DNA of 64,000 nucleotides from Hymenopellis radicata (lineage: Eukaryota; Basidiomycota; Agaricomycetes; Agaricales; Physalacriaceae). The notes beneath the pieces are model-generated. The model did no database searches, had not been told where the DNA came from, and saw nothing but the letters and a program-made list of their open reading frames with translations. Shown here piece by piece: positions 9,951 to 25,342 of the stretch (position 1 is the first letter of the stretch; every line of letters begins with the position of its first letter). A program made the translations under genes and the position numbers. The stretch is from positions 124,001 to 188,000 of the forward strand of contig JADNRX010000036.1 of the NCBI GenBank assembly GCA_015501595.1, written 5' to 3'.

Positions 9951-11286
9951 ACTGAGATGACGATTGAAAATCAATTTTATTCAAAGCGACGGAACATTAG
10001 GGGCGGTCGAATTCTAGCCCTAGCGCCCCCCGCAGAATCGCACCCTCATAAAGAATTCCCTCTTCGATATAGGCCCCAGCCCCACACACCATAGGAGAAT
10101 GCCTAGGCAGCATACGAGCCACATTCCGTATATATACCCTCTCCAACGACCTCGGAAACTTCCACCCATTCAGCCCCGACTCCATTTCACGCATCCCCAT
10201 CGCAAATTCGAGGTTCTGCAAATGCAATAAACCCGATAAATCAAACACCGCTAAACACACAAAACGTGAGCACATTGCACAAGAAGTAAACAAAAGGAGC
10301 ACTAACCATCGCGCTTCACAAAACACAGCCTAACATCCCTCAACGTCCCCATATTGCGTTGAATCAGCGACGTTGCCTCTCCCAGATGACATGTCGACCA
10401 CACGCTGGCGGTCTCCATCTCCAGGCGCTCCAGTGTCCCGACGACGTTGCTCCCCAACCAGCGAACGAGGTCGTTGTTCCACCCAACCACACGCAGACTG
10501 CGGAAGCATGGCGCGCCCAATCTGAGATCGTGCAGCCCAGAGAGCGATGCGTCCGGTAAATCCAGTCCACCAAGCTCGATACTGAGCCCGGAGAGCCGCG
10601 GGAAAGAGCCGGCAAGCGCGCGCATGAAACTCGTAATATCTTGATACGCGGCGCAAAGCACTTTGAGTTCGGTGAGATCCGGGAAATACTGGGCGAACAT
10701 CCCGACGAGCGATGGGTCGTTCTCTACCGCGCCCATGCTAAGCACGGTTCCCTTCACTTTGAGAGCGTGCAGCAATTTGCGGTAGGAGCTCGCATGGCGC
10801 GACGTGGAGATATCGTCGAATGGGACGTCACCGACAAGGTTTATACCGATAATGGACGAGGAAAGCGTCTCACGCGATGAGCGTAAGAGCTTCGTGAGCT
10901 CCTTGGCACGGGATGGAGAGGACACGACAAGAGTAAGAGCCGGGAGATGGTACCGGCTGATGCTAGTCCAAGTGGGGTGGACAAGTGCACATGACAAAAG
11001 GGTGGCTTTGTCGTCGACGAGATAGGAAAGGACGAGGTCGAGAAGCTCTTGCGGTAGAAGCCCGAATGGGCCAGTACTAGCAGATGAGCGGTGGGTGTGG
11101 GTGAGTTTGCTGATGAGTTTGCGAACGGTGTTAAAAGCCATGATAGAAGTGATGAATGAAATAAGAGCGGTCGAAATCGTTCTTTATAAACAAAACTTGG
11201 TATACATAGGGGTCATGTGCGCACCGCCACGAGATCGAAGCCTATGACATGAACCAACAATCGAGACTGATTCAACGATCGAGACA
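9947..11286. repeat. Segmental duplication copy 2 (partner 4345-5687)
   Basis: Partner of the block at 4345-5687, same orientation. The left breakpoint truncates an SDR gene after RRIHFENDWL. The right edge ends near AACGATCGAGACA, after which the two loci share nothing. Confidence 0.9.
9997..11141 (-). CDS. F-box protein copy 2 (intact)
   Basis: The start is ATG 11141 (MAFNTVRKLISKLTH). The exons are joined by an intron of about 56 nt just below 10307 (GTTAGT...GTTTAG). The stop is at 9997. The N-terminal F-box GLLPQELLDLVLSYLVDDK is followed by LVHPTWTSISRYHLPALTLVV and LRR-like repeats. The C-terminal exon reads AVFDLSGLLHLQNLEFAMGM, then ends LGLEFDRP. The product is expected to be an SCF substrate receptor; the substrate is unknown. 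Compared with copy 1, this copy keeps the N-terminal frame and has one extra Val after the intron, so it is the better candidate for a working gene. A relict SDR gene lies directly 3' of it. Confidence 0.85.
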
Positions 11287-11289
11287 CCC

Positions 11290-12010
11290 GGCTTCTAAAG
11301 GGAGAAGTCATTCAGAAACAAAGCATCACAGACGAAGAGGAGGACATACCATCAGCAGCAAGCAAGATCCGAGATCTAGGCGTGTGGCGCGGTCACCTTT
11401 TCTGCTCTTCGATTTTGTTTCTGTGTCGTAGACCTCGTCGCCCTTTGAACATGGTGTATGACAACCTCCATCACCAGCGCGCGGTCGCATTGTACACTGG
11501 ACTTGTCCTCGTCCATTGGAATTCGTTGTCGGCCGGTAGTTAATCTATCCCATATATGGTCCACACGACTCTAGGCGTAGGTCTGGGTGGTGACGCCGTC
11601 CGTTCATCAAGCGTAGCAAGTTGAAAGGAGCGACATTGAGAGACTTGAAAAAGTCTCAGTGGTCCTCTTTGACGATCCGTGTCTCCGAGATGTCCGGCCT
11701 CTAAACCAACACCAAAGAAGGCATTCAGAAACAGCACAGCACAGGCGAAAAGGAGCGTATACCATCGGTAACACCAAAGGTCCGAGACGTCTAAGAACGT
11801 CGACAGCTTTTTCTCGACCACGATATCGCGATCGAGGGCCTATGGTGATGACTGCATCGCCGACACCAGTGCGCGGTTGCATTGCAGAGCGGACCTGCAC
11901 GTCGCTCCTCGTCCTAGGCAATTGGAATTTGCATCGACTGCAGCAGATAAAACCACACCAGCATTCAATTTATCGCGTGGATGGAACTTTGTCAAGATCT
12001 GGTCCAGCTG
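11290..12010. repeat. Divergent tandem duplication (about 11290-11620 and 11690-12010)
   Basis: Two adjacent blocks share ordered similarities: CATTCAGAAACA, AGGACATACCATC versus AGCGTATACCATC, GATCCGAGATCTAG versus GGTCCGAGACGTCT, CACCAGCGCGCGGTCGCATT versus CACCAGTGCGCGGTTGCATT, CTCGTCC...CAATTGGAATT, and a TGACGCCGTCC/TGACACCGTCC end. Identity is low, so the duplication is old. I see no convincing gene in either unit. Confidence 0.65.
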
Positions 12011-12067
12011 TGACACCGTCCAAAGATGTGCCCCATGTCCAAAGCAACTAAGCAAGGTGCTCCGCTA

Positions 12068-12370
12068 CGGGGAACGAGGGAGGACTTCGTGTCTTCCCGT
12101 CTAGGAGCTGGGGCGCTACGGTTTGGGCGAGCGCGAGCGAGGCTATGGCAGTCGTAGCGACGTTAAGTCTAGTCTGAAAGGTGAGCAGGTTCAAGGAGAG
12201 GGAGTGAGAGAACCTAACACACCAAACGCGAGAAACGAGCCAATAGAGAGGGACATTGTTTGGAACCCAAAAGTTCCGAGGCTCCAGTCAAGAATCAGGG
12301 ACAAGAGAGCAAAGCGCGGATGTCCACTGTCCAGGACGCGGCAAGAGGCAAAAAATTGATTGACACGCGC
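12068..12370. repeat. Direct repeat flanking the SDR-fragment/F-box block, right copy
   Basis: Partner of 9206-9510. It is slightly shorter and lacks the internal inverted repeat. Beyond 12370 the two loci diverge. Confidence 0.8.
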
Positions 12371-12973
12371 ACGGCTAACTCAGCCGATCACGTGGAGTCG
12401 ACGCGTTCTCCTTTTTACTTACATGGTGTCGCTCGCGCGGCCTCCCGCTGCCATATGAAACCTGTATATGGATTCCGAAACCTCTCATTATCCACGGTCA
12501 TGACGAGGTCCCAGCCACCAAGCCTCAAGTTCCTCAAAATCGGCCTCGGTCGAGCTTGGTCAAGCAGGACTCCACGTATCCGCTACTCCCCGCCATTTCT
12601 GATGATGAGCAAACAGTTTCGGCTTGCTTTGGAATAGCGCTGAATTGTTTTCTCACGTGGATTGCGAAATGGTCCATCAATTGCTAATGCTTTGATATCA
12701 AGCCCGATGAGCGACGTCCTGTGCCCACCTTTCTGTTCTTTCAGGAGCCAATCGACGCCATAGCTTTGATCATTTCCTCTGGTCCTAGAGCGCTGACTCG
12801 TCGCTTCACCAAGCGTTACTTCTTGGCACCGTTCGGTGATGGAAGGCTGTCATTCGTCTCCGGGCAAGCTGCTCACTGACATGTAGCATCGGTTTATTTC
12901 TGGACTAGACCTTCGTGGCGACTTATAAGACTGACGGTGCCTAGTATGATCACTCCCAGATTCGACACGTACA

Positions 12974-14389
<1,416 letters not shown>

Positions 14390-14660
14390 ATACGGTACTG
14401 AGTCCGACTATTGCTTCATGGTTTTCTTGTCAACTTATATACAAGTAAAAATCTGGAATGGCTGCCATGCCGACGTGAACACCAAGACTGTAACAGCAGG
14501 AGGTATGAGGGAGTTCTCGCCTTATCGAGCTTGAACGATGCAGGAAACAAAGCAAGAATATGGATTAACATGGCAGACTTCAAAAGTAAGTGAGGACTGG
14601 CTACAGGTCTCGTAAGTGCTACCAAAGACAACGTTCCAATCCTCCAAGCGTAACGGACAT

Positions 14661-15187
14661 CTACTTGTTGTAGTAGCAGATGTAGTGGTCGCCGCAGGGG
14701 CCATCACCCGAGTTGGGGTAGTTGAAGCGCCAGCGGTCGCTATTGAAATGTACTCAGTGTCGCATTCAGCGCAGAGACGACAAGATAGCCTACCCTTCGT
14801 CGACCATGTCGTCTGGGTTGCCCCAGCTTTCATCACCATGCCTGCTACCGCCCTTGCCGATGTAGCAGATGTCTAGTATGAATGAGGCGAGTTTAATATG
14901 TGCGACAAGGCAGAAGAGCGACTTACAGTGTCCCGGGCAGGCATTGGGGTGTCCGTCGGTGGAGCCAAAGTTCAGCTTCCAGCGGTCGCCCTGGTCTACA
15001 ACGAGGTCGGGGTTGCCATAAGAGGTCTCCCGCTTCGTGACCATGCCCTGTACATAAGAAAACGAAGGTAAGTGTTGGTTGCTTTGTATGGTCGACGTTC
15101 ACATACGGTATCGACGTTGGGGCTAGGAAGAGCGACGACGCCCAAAGCAAGAGTCATCAATGCAGCGAAAGAGGTAGTGAAATGCAT
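14661..15187 (-). CDS. Small secreted two-repeat protein, minus copy
   Basis: Mirror copy of the gene at 16597-17123: same length (527 bp), same four exons and three introns, nearly identical sequence (about 119 aa). The N-terminus MHFTTSFAALMTLALGVVAL is a signal peptide, followed by a short pro-region ending in the dibasic MVTKR, a Kex2-type cleavage site. The mature part is two tandem repeats of about 38 residues, GNPDLVVDQGDRWKLNFGS and GNPDDMVDEGDRWRFNYPN. Each repeat ends with a Cys-His-Tyr-Ile-Cys-Tyr segment. Four cysteines suggest one or two disulfides. The product is expected to be an extracellular small protein or effector-like peptide. I do not recognise the family. A TATA box lies 89 bp upstream at 15276-15281. 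Confidence 0.8.
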
Positions 15188-15275
15188 TGTGTTAAAGAGG
15201 TTGAGAGTGAAGTGGAATGAGAAAGACTGCAAATGAAGAAGCAGAATGAAGAAAACACTCACAGACCGTCTAGGC

Positions 15276-15281
15276 TTTATA
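15276..15281 (-). promoter_or_regulatory. TATA box of the minus secreted-protein copy
   Basis: TATAAA on the minus strand, 89 bp before the ATG at 15187. The identical element precedes the plus copy at 16503-16508. It lies at the very edge of the duplicated segment, so both copies kept a core promoter but have different upstream sequences. Confidence 0.6.
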
Positions 15282-15866
15282 CCATACCGGGAGCACCCTC
15301 AAACACGAAAAGTGGAGAGCCGAAATGAACTACTAGTCTACGAAACATCCTCAAGTCCCAAGCCAGTGCCACAGATGCCGTTAAAACATTCAAAATAGGC
15401 GCCAGACTTGCGCATGATCAATAGAGCTCCAACAACGCCACGCCGTTCCCCTTCAAGACGCATCACGTTAGCGTATTTGACCAGTGGCGGATGCGCGGGG
15501 AGCATTGTGTGTGAGCAGGATGGGGTAGTACCATTGCGGTTTACGCTAGTAAACTCAGGAAGGATGAAACGTACGAGAGAACCTGCTGACAGGGCTATAC
15601 GAAGTCGCGGCGCATGTGCAAAATTGCAATGTGAACGGCAGGATTGATGAGCATGAAAATTTCGGTGATCTCACAAGCCAAGAGGGTATGGCGGAGTCAT
15701 CTACCGAATGTTTTGGTAGGCCTGGCATAACAGGATGTAAGAGAGAATGAGTGCTTCGGGTGAGATGACTGTACGAGAAAGAGTTATGCGTCCCGGACCG
15801 CCGCCCGGACGGCAATTTCCGGGTTTGAACGTAGCACCGCCACCGTTCTGACCAAAGCTTCAAGAG

Positions 15867-16200
15867 TCAAGACAACCACATCCTCTCATATCCTCTTCGG
15901 ACAACGCGCTTCTCTTCGAAAACCACCAGTACTTCCTCTTCGATCTCTTCGTTGTTTAACGGTGGACTCGACTTTAGGATTGAATATTTCCAGCGCCGTG
16001 CTTGAACGTCAACTTTCAAATTGATTCCAAACACAGAACAGACTCGCGCAGCCTCCATCAGTAGCGCAAGCGTAAAATCGACGGCAATCTTACCTTTTGT
16101 GCCAGTGGAACCCGAGATGTCTATCAGTGGTGCATCTTTGATGTGAAGATTTTCACTCTGTCGAGCTCTGTCCGGGTCTGTCGGCTGGAACTCTCCATTC
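15867..16200 (-). other. Unassigned open stretch between the inverted arms
   Basis: On the minus strand, an open frame of about 110 codons reads roughly from NGEFQPTDPDRARQSE through IDISGSTGTKG and FTLALLMEAARVCSVFG to VRRGYERMWLS, then stops at 15867. Composition is protein-like, but I see no start codon near its beginning and no known motif. It may be an exon of a decayed gene trapped in the spacer. Confidence 0.25.
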
Positions 16201-16502
16201 CATTCACTCTGCGTCGGTCATTGGAGCGCCAAGTCCTTGCGCTAAGCTTTCCATCGGACGATTATGCGGTACAATGACGAGAACGGCTTGAATGTGATGT
16301 TTGGATTTTGATACTTTCTTGTTTGAGCGTTCGTCTATCCGCCATGGTCGGATATTGGAGCTGCAGGGACGTTGGACACTCTGCACGTTTACGCGTATCG
16401 CGTTTCACGAGGCTGTTTCTGATTCTCTTTAGGTCGTTTTTGGAAGATACTTTCACCCGTTCTCGTGTCATAAGTTCGTTTGAGGACTCCACAGTGCTCT
16501 GG

Positions 16503-16508
16503 TATAAA
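16503..16508 (+). promoter_or_regulatory. TATA box of the plus secreted-protein copy
   Basis: TATAAA, 94 bp upstream of the ATG at 16597, followed by a C/T-rich leader (TCTCATTCCACTTCACTCTC) typical of highly expressed fungal genes. Confidence 0.65.
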
Positions 16509-16596
16509 GCCTAGACGGTCTGTGAGTGTTTTCTTCATTCTGCTTCTTCATTTGCAGTCTTTCTCATTCCACTTCACTCTCAACCTCTTTAACACA

Positions 16597-17123
16597 ATGC
16601 ATTTCACTACCTCTTTCGCTGCATTGATGACTCTTGCTTTGGGTGTCGTCGCTCTTCCTAGCCCCAATGTCGATACCGTATGTGAACGTCGATCATACAA
16701 AGCAACCAACACTTACCTTCGTTTTCTTATGTACAGGGCATGGTCACGAAGCGGGAGACCTCTTATGGCAACCCCGACCTCGTCGTAGACCAGGGCGACC
16801 GCTGGAAGCTGAACTTTGGCTCCACCGACGGACACCCCAATGCCTGCCCGGGACACTGTAAGTCGCTCTTCTGCCTTGTCGCACATATCAAATTCACCTC
16901 ATTCATACTAGACATCTGCTACATCGGCAAGGGCGGTAGCAGGCATGGTGACGAAAGCTGGGGCAACCCAGACGACATGGTTGACGAAGGGTAGGCTCTC
17001 TTGTCCCCTCTACGCTGAATGCGACACTGATTATATTTCGATAGCGACCGGTGGCGCTTCAACTACCCCAACTCGGGCGATGGCCCCTGCGGCGACCACT
17101 ACATCTGCTACTACAACAAGTAG
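16597..17123 (+). CDS. Small secreted two-repeat protein, plus copy
   Basis: Exons are 16597-16677, 16737-16857, 16912-16990 and 17045-17123 (360 nt, 119 aa). The introns are GT-AG, 54-59 nt long. The signal peptide (residues 1-20) is followed by PSPNVDTGMVTKR. The KR pair immediately precedes the first repeat and fits Kex2 processing in the Golgi. The two repeats share GNPDxxVDxGDRWxxN, then Cys, then HYICY. The intron at 16858-16911 interrupts repeat 1 just before its ICY, and the one at 16991-17044 interrupts repeat 2 just before GDRW. Repeat boundaries and exon boundaries are therefore offset, suggesting an old internal duplication. It differs from the minus copy by a handful of bases, mostly in introns. 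Confidence 0.85.
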
Positions 17124-17651
17124 TAGAATGTTCACGCGGCTGTTCTTTTAAGTTTTTCAACCTACTTGATTTTTCATAAATGTTTGGACCGTGATAATTT
17201 TACTTTTTCATGCACATCTTCGTTTTCGACTCGTGCGAACGACTCATACGCAGCGGGTAAGCGTCCTACCAATGGGCAGGTAAGCTTACTTATGTTCGGC
17301 ACGATTCTGTTGTATTCCTTTCGAAATCCACGTCGATATATCCTGACGCGTCAGTCTGCTGCTTCTGTCACGACTGCCCGAGCAACGTCATGGTCGCTTA
17401 AATGGAGGCATCTGGTTTGAAGCTCTTCATGCTCAAAAATACGCGTCTTGTAGTAGCGGTGTGCACAGGATATGCCCTGAGGCCAGAGTCGACGAACGTC
17501 TTCAGGCAGGCGAGCTTGAAGGCAGAGATGACACAGGGCCATTACAGAAGGTCTATTGTTTTGAATACTTACAAGTTGGCCCTTGGGAATCCATCACCAC
17601 AAACTCTACGCCTTACACCCACATCCCCTCCGATGCCTGCCACCACCACGT
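17124..17651. other. Intergenic, nothing recognised
   Basis: Short open frames on both strands without motifs. The downstream flank of the plus secreted-protein gene differs from that of the minus copy. Confidence 0.45.
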
Positions 17652-19363
17652 CTAGAACATACACCGAAAGCAAGTACCCGAAGTACCCCAGTGATAGCTA
17701 ATATCCAAGGACATCCCATCCTCAGTTAAACCACGAAGAACAGAAATTTCATAATCATTGAATATAGGAAAGTCGTTCTCGGAGCGCCCAGTCATGACGT
17801 GCAATTCTGCACATAGACTAAAGCGAAACTCCTCGAGTTTTGATAGCCCGTCCTCGTCGCCTGCATGCCGGGCTTTGAGCATAGCCACAAAGTCGTTGTG
17901 AGGTTCAAGGTAAGGAATACAGTCTGCGTCGTGATCAGCCTTCCTGATGTCGAGTGACGCTAGTCGGGGAAGGAAAGCGACGCAGTGCCCTGGGACGACC
18001 GCCAGAGCTTTCATGACTTCTATGATTTGTGTCTTACTCCACTCGTCTGGTAAGTGTTGGGAATCCAGCCCTGATGTGCACAGGTGCAGTGTAGCAAGTT
18101 CCGTGGTCTGAGAGAGAACGGAGAGGAGAAGATGGGGTTCAGAGCGATGTAGAGTCAACGGCACCTGGATAATCCGGAGCTCGGTGAGATTGCTTGCGCA
18201 ATCGGATCGTCGGATGAGGCAATAGAAGGAGTAGAGTGTATCAGGATGGGGCAAACTACAGCTCGCGTCAAGAGCAGCTACTTCCAGTCGGGGCAGAGTG
18301 AGAGAATCGAGGAGATAGGGATAGAGCGCGTTCAGGTCGCGCAGGCATGGGAGAGTGAGGGATTGCAGGAGTGGGTCTCGCGCGAGCTCGCTCGCTGAAT
18401 CCACGCGAAGGCTTTCAAGCAACGGACACTGCCCAATCAAGTCCACATAGGCTCCGAAATAATCAGCACCCTGACGGCGATGGTAGGACAAATGCAAACA
18501 TGTAATCTGTTTCATTGGAAGCTCGACTATACGAGGATCCACTCCGGTGAGGCCTACCGTCACCAGACGTGGACAATCCTTGAAAGCCGATATAATGTCA
18601 GAGTCCATAGTGCCTACGGAATCGAACTCCAAGAGTTCAAGCTGAGGCAGCCGCCCGCGAAGAGGTGCATACAGTAAATCGGGCCTGACTTTGTGGTAAT
18701 CAATCACACGCGCCGTCCGCCATCGATGGGATTCTGCAAACACCTTCTCTCGCATACGGCGTAGGAAAGGAAGATCCTCAACGCTGTTTCGGATAAAGAT
18801 GATATCCAGCGCATGCTGGTGGGAGCGCTCAAGGACAAAGGCTAGGAGTTCTACATCCCTCTCAGACGCTGACCGGAGTAATGGGAATTTAAGCGCAATA
18901 GACGACCAGCACGAATGGAGGGAGAAAGCAAGATTGCGCCAGGTCTGGCACACCTGGCTGAGTTGCCAAATGGTGCGGGAGGGCCAATCAAACACTTCGT
19001 CCCGGTCCACGGAGTCCAAGAAATGTCCGTACAGGAAGATCTCAGACCAGATCTCTGGGGGATACGACGTCGCGTGGAAATGATATTTTCATAATTCTGT
19101 TTCATATTTTTCAGCGCGTCTCGCTCTTGCTCAAGGGACTCGAGAGCGAGAGGCGCTGTGGTGACGGCGGCATCCGAGTCGACAGCCAAGATATCCTGGT
19201 CAAGAGCAGGGAGGATGGTGGTCTGGATATCGGACAGTTCCCGGTCTGTCGGAGGAAGATTGGACACGGAAAGGTGATGAAAAGGAATAGCGGTTTGGTC
19301 TTGGCGTTCAAGACGAGCGCTACGACGGGGGAGAGCCCCGCATGGCGAACAGTTGGATTCCAT
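17652..19363 (-). pseudogene. F-box/LRR protein with a frameshift inside the F-box
   Basis: The 5' part (ATG at 19363) encodes an N-terminal region and a coiled coil LEQERDALKNMKQNYENI, then IISTRRRIP. The long 3' frame (17652-19019) continues DSVDRDEVFDWPSRTIWQLS and VCQTWRNLAF, plus about 350 residues of LRR-like repeats. The two parts are in different frames. The core F-box PPEIWSEIFLYGHFLDS is obtained only if the run of five C (plus-strand G at 19057-19061) has one more base. As written, the frame becomes PQRSGLRSS and later stops. Either the gene is a recent pseudogene or the homopolymer was mis-sequenced. It resembles the gene at 62979-64000 in organisation. Confidence 0.8.
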
Positions 19364-19978
19364 AGGAGTGTCTCGCAATCTGTGATAGCGGGTGAGATGC
19401 TAGCATACGCGCCCCAAAGTATGTACAAACGAACCAGGTGTCCGTATCAGAGACTCGAGGTAAGAAGGACGCTCGTAAATCGGTGATGAAGGATGTGGGA
19501 AGAAATAAGCGCCGTTAAACAGACGCGTCGTGGACAAATGCCCCTGTCAGATGTGTAAACACGTATGACGACCGTGAAGACGAGCACGCACTTGGTTGCT
19601 GCTGGACGAGCTGCTAGTCAACGAGGTGGGGGAAAGCTAACGTGGTATCGATGATGATGGTTAGAAGGGAGAACCGTGGCCAGGTGATCGATGATCTTAA
19701 GAACAACACAGTGGAACCTGAGTCTACGATCTACTTTACTTCTCTGTCGCTGTCGAAATCCCGCTCTCTTCTCCCGCCTCTTTCCCTTGGTCCTCATCTC
19801 CTCCCCGCCTGGGCTACCTAGCCCAACAGCGCAAGGCGTGATAAAAACAAGGTCGGGTGTGAGAGAGAGCTGATTGCACCACGTTCCGCGATGGCACGAC
19901 ATTCGAAAAGCCACTTTTACAATACTGGTGTATGCTAAGTAGCATACACATTCCTCCTTCCGACATTAATAAATCATT
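19364..19978. other. Intergenic, nothing recognised
   Basis: Convergent/tandem gap between the F-box gene and the sugar-transporter relic. No motif-bearing frame. A short TAGCATACAC direct echo near 19930-19950 (TATGCTAAGTAGCATA) is a 16-bp palindrome. Confidence 0.45.
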
Positions 19979-22160
19979 TCATGCAGACTTCGTCCCAGCT
20001 TCGTCATCATCTCGCTTCTCTACCTGATCTCCCAAGTCCTCTTCGACTCGCTTAACCTGCTCCTTTTGAATGTCCGTTTCGTACACTGTGCGGAACGGTC
20101 AAATTGAATCGCAGTCGATTGAAAGGAAATGACGTACAGAAAGACAATTCTTCCAGCGTCTTGTGCGCAGTTTCCGGGAACAAGAAGTAGATGAGCAGGA
20201 ATTCGACGGCGATCCATACGCAGTAGCTCTGCGCATGGGATGTAAGTCAACCGCGTGAATAATATCGTTAACGATCTCACCTGATATAGTACTTCCAACC
20301 TTGGAGATAACCAGTGTAAGGTTCGTACTGGGATGTTGGGGGACACAGAAACATACCAGCATTCGCAAGCCCGATAGGATTGACGAACTGGTTGAAGAAC
20401 GCAGCCATTCGGCCGAACCACTGGAAGACTGCAATGCCTTTGGCGCGGACATGATAAGGGAAGACTTCGACCAGATACGCTGCACAGGATGTCAGTAGCA
20501 GTTAACGAGGTCGAGTCCTCATACGCACGGTAGGTGAGCGCATTGAAACAGACGTTGTACGCGGGGCTGTAGAGGAATATGAATCTACAAAACGTCAATC
20601 AGTCGATCTCGTATTAAGAAAAAAGGCGGGCGCTCACGCAATGACCGCGCACGAGGAGGCGTCACTTGATATCATGGCATAGTTGGAGCTCGCAACTGTC
20701 CATCCAGTGAATATAAGGAGGATGGTGAGGGTGCCGATCTAAGGCACTTGCTCGTCAACACGCGTTCCGCCTTCCGTCATGATAACATACCAAATATACG
20801 GTCCTGCGGTTCAAGCGCGATGCGGTCAAAGCAAAGAAAGTCGCATTAACAAAACCCCAGCACGTCAGAGCCAAGTTTATCAAGTTCTTTGTATGATTGT
20901 CAGTTACGCAGACGTTATCCAAAATCCGCGCGAGATAGTATCTGTGCATGCGCTGAATGTAAACTTAAATAGACGACTAAGATGACAAACACACGAGGTT
21001 AGCCCGTTGCCGCTCCACTGCGTCAACAAACCGAGCAGAGAGCCGACTAGTCACAAGGCGCGTCCTCATGCCTGACGTGGCGACCAACTGGTCTTCGCGA
21101 CCTCCTTCTACAAATCCAACGTCCTTTCGATTCATATCCGCTTTAACAAACTATGAATCCATGTCGCCTTCTGCGTGATACTGGGCGAGGATTCCGTATG
21201 CCTCTTCGCCACGCCCGTGGACGATAAGCCATCGAGGAGATTCCGGGAGGAAGAAGATGAATCCGATTTGGAGGAAGCTGGGTACGATCTGGACAAGCGA
21301 TGGGATGCACCAACCCCAGTTGCTGTCCATCTTGAAAGTGCCGAGGGTTATGCTGGCGGCGACGATGGAACCTAGAGGCCATTATGAAAAAGGAGGATGG
21401 TTGGGAAAGTAGAACGCACTGAACGATGAACTAACACGAATTAAACAGAGAACCCAAAATCGCTCGTTCCTTCGGATGAGAAAGCTCTGTTTAAAATTAT
21501 TGAGAGCTTTGCCAAACAAGGACAGAAGAGTTGACTTGCCCGATGAGAGAAGACGCTCCTACGATGGCGAACGGAATTCCGAAACCAAGGACCAGACGAG
21601 AGCAGACAAACATCGCAACTATGTCCGTTTAGTTCACATTCAATATGAATGGGCGCTACTTACAATTTTGCGAAGCTGTCTGTAGAGCCGCACCGATGAT
21701 CATGAGCACGCTTCCAAATACGATGGCCATTCGTCGACCAAGGTGATCTGATATCCAAGGCACCAAGGGAAGGACCACGATAGCGCCCAAGGAGTATATC
21801 GCGGACATCAACCCAAGGAGCGTTGATCTAGGCGAGTTGAAGACTTGGACCAGCGTCAATATGTATAAAAAATGTGCAAAAGAATTCGTACATGTGTCCC
21901 ATGAATCTACTGCTTGTAGTCCGTTCATCATCGATGAGTCAAATCTGCAGAAAGACCGTTTATCATCATCAATTAACGAGCAAGAAGCCGACACACCCGC
22001 TGGTCATCTCCACCCCGATACATGTTGGCATAAGTACCAGGTATAGGATGCGCAGGTTGGGCTTCTTATACCATGGCGTCTTGTCCTGCGCGGCGAGGCG
22101 AGAGACCAAGTCGGCGGCAGCATCGTTCGCTGTAGGGGCGACCATCTCAATAGAAAGCAC
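19979..22160 (-). pseudogene. MFS sugar/H+ symporter (lactose-permease/hexose type), disrupted
   Basis: On the minus strand, exons separated by short introns spell a 12-TM sugar transporter. The N-terminus carries TPWYKKPNLRILYLVLMPTC and IGVEMTSG, then FDSSMMNGLQAV, the loop PWISDHLGRRMAIVFGS with the family DRxGRR-like motif, and GAALQTASQN. Later parts are FFLPESPRWLIVHGRG, the GNGLTS region, YYLARIL, LALTCWGFVNATFFAL and FIFLYSPAYNV. The tail is KEQVKRVEEDLGDQVEKR with the stop at 19979-19981. Two lesions are visible. The codon after EGDMDS is TAG (21151-21153) where related proteins have an acidic residue. The following cytoplasmic-loop exon (about 21000-21140) can be read only by changing frame before GSLLGLLTQWSGNGLTS. 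It is divergent to the broken alpha-glucosidase at 22850. Confidence 0.8.
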
Positions 22161-24874
<2,714 letters not shown>

Positions 24875-24975
24875 ATTTAAATAGACTAACTACCTACTTA
24901 GTAGACGTCCCAATACTGACGAGAGTTTCAATCTCAGGTCGGCACACTAGATACAGGAAGGACTGCAAACATTCT

Positions 24976-25222
24976 TCACCAGGTAATCCTCGCTCCATCG
25001 AGATTCACAAATTCTCCCCCATCCTTTTCCCGCGTGGCTTGTTCAACAACATCTATCAACTTTGTGGCCGCCGCTTCCGTAGTGTTTGCGTGGGCATCCA
25101 GTATTGCTCCTACGGAGCCGCTCTTGTCCAGCGCGCGGATGAGTCTCGCTGGGGTCATACATGAGTTGGACAGGTGAAGTACTAACACAGGCAGACATAC
25201 ACATGTCCGTGTCGACCGGGCT
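24976..25222 (-). pseudogene. 3' fragment of a short-chain dehydrogenase gene
   Basis: This contains the end of exon 4 (SPVDTDM), an intron and exon 5 (RLIRALDKSGS to DGGEFVNLDGARITW, stop at 24976). No catalytic or cofactor-binding part is present. It is most similar to the fragment at 9604-9950, including the intron sequence GTACTTCACCT. The sequence just upstream (25223-25315) reads AYKTQRMNAKFAGDDTVKIE in the plus direction and ends with TGA; it is a fragment of another gene that I cannot name. Confidence 0.8.
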
Positions 25223-25342
25223 GGCGTATAAGACTCAGAGGATGAATGCCAAATTTGCAGGTGATGATACTGTGAAGATTGAGATCAAAGATGGCAAGGA
25301 GCAGGATACATTGTGAAATACATTGTGAAATGGGTCATTTAG

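Larger units (their letters stand above)
14661..15286. repeat. Inverted duplication, left arm (right arm 16498-17123)
   Basis: The secreted-protein gene and about 95 bp of its promoter, out to the TATA box, are duplicated head to head. Similarity starts near the stop codon and ends just beyond GGCTTTATACC. The 1.2-kb spacer (15287-16497) is unique. Confidence 0.9.
16498..17123. repeat. Inverted duplication, right arm
   Basis: Partner of 14661-15286, opposite orientation. See that entry for the extent of similarity. Confidence 0.9.

Noticed and set aside
9206..12370. Composite element with the 300-bp repeats as LTRs
   Set aside because: Ends lack TG...CA, no primer-binding site, polypurine tract or retroelement genes lie between them.
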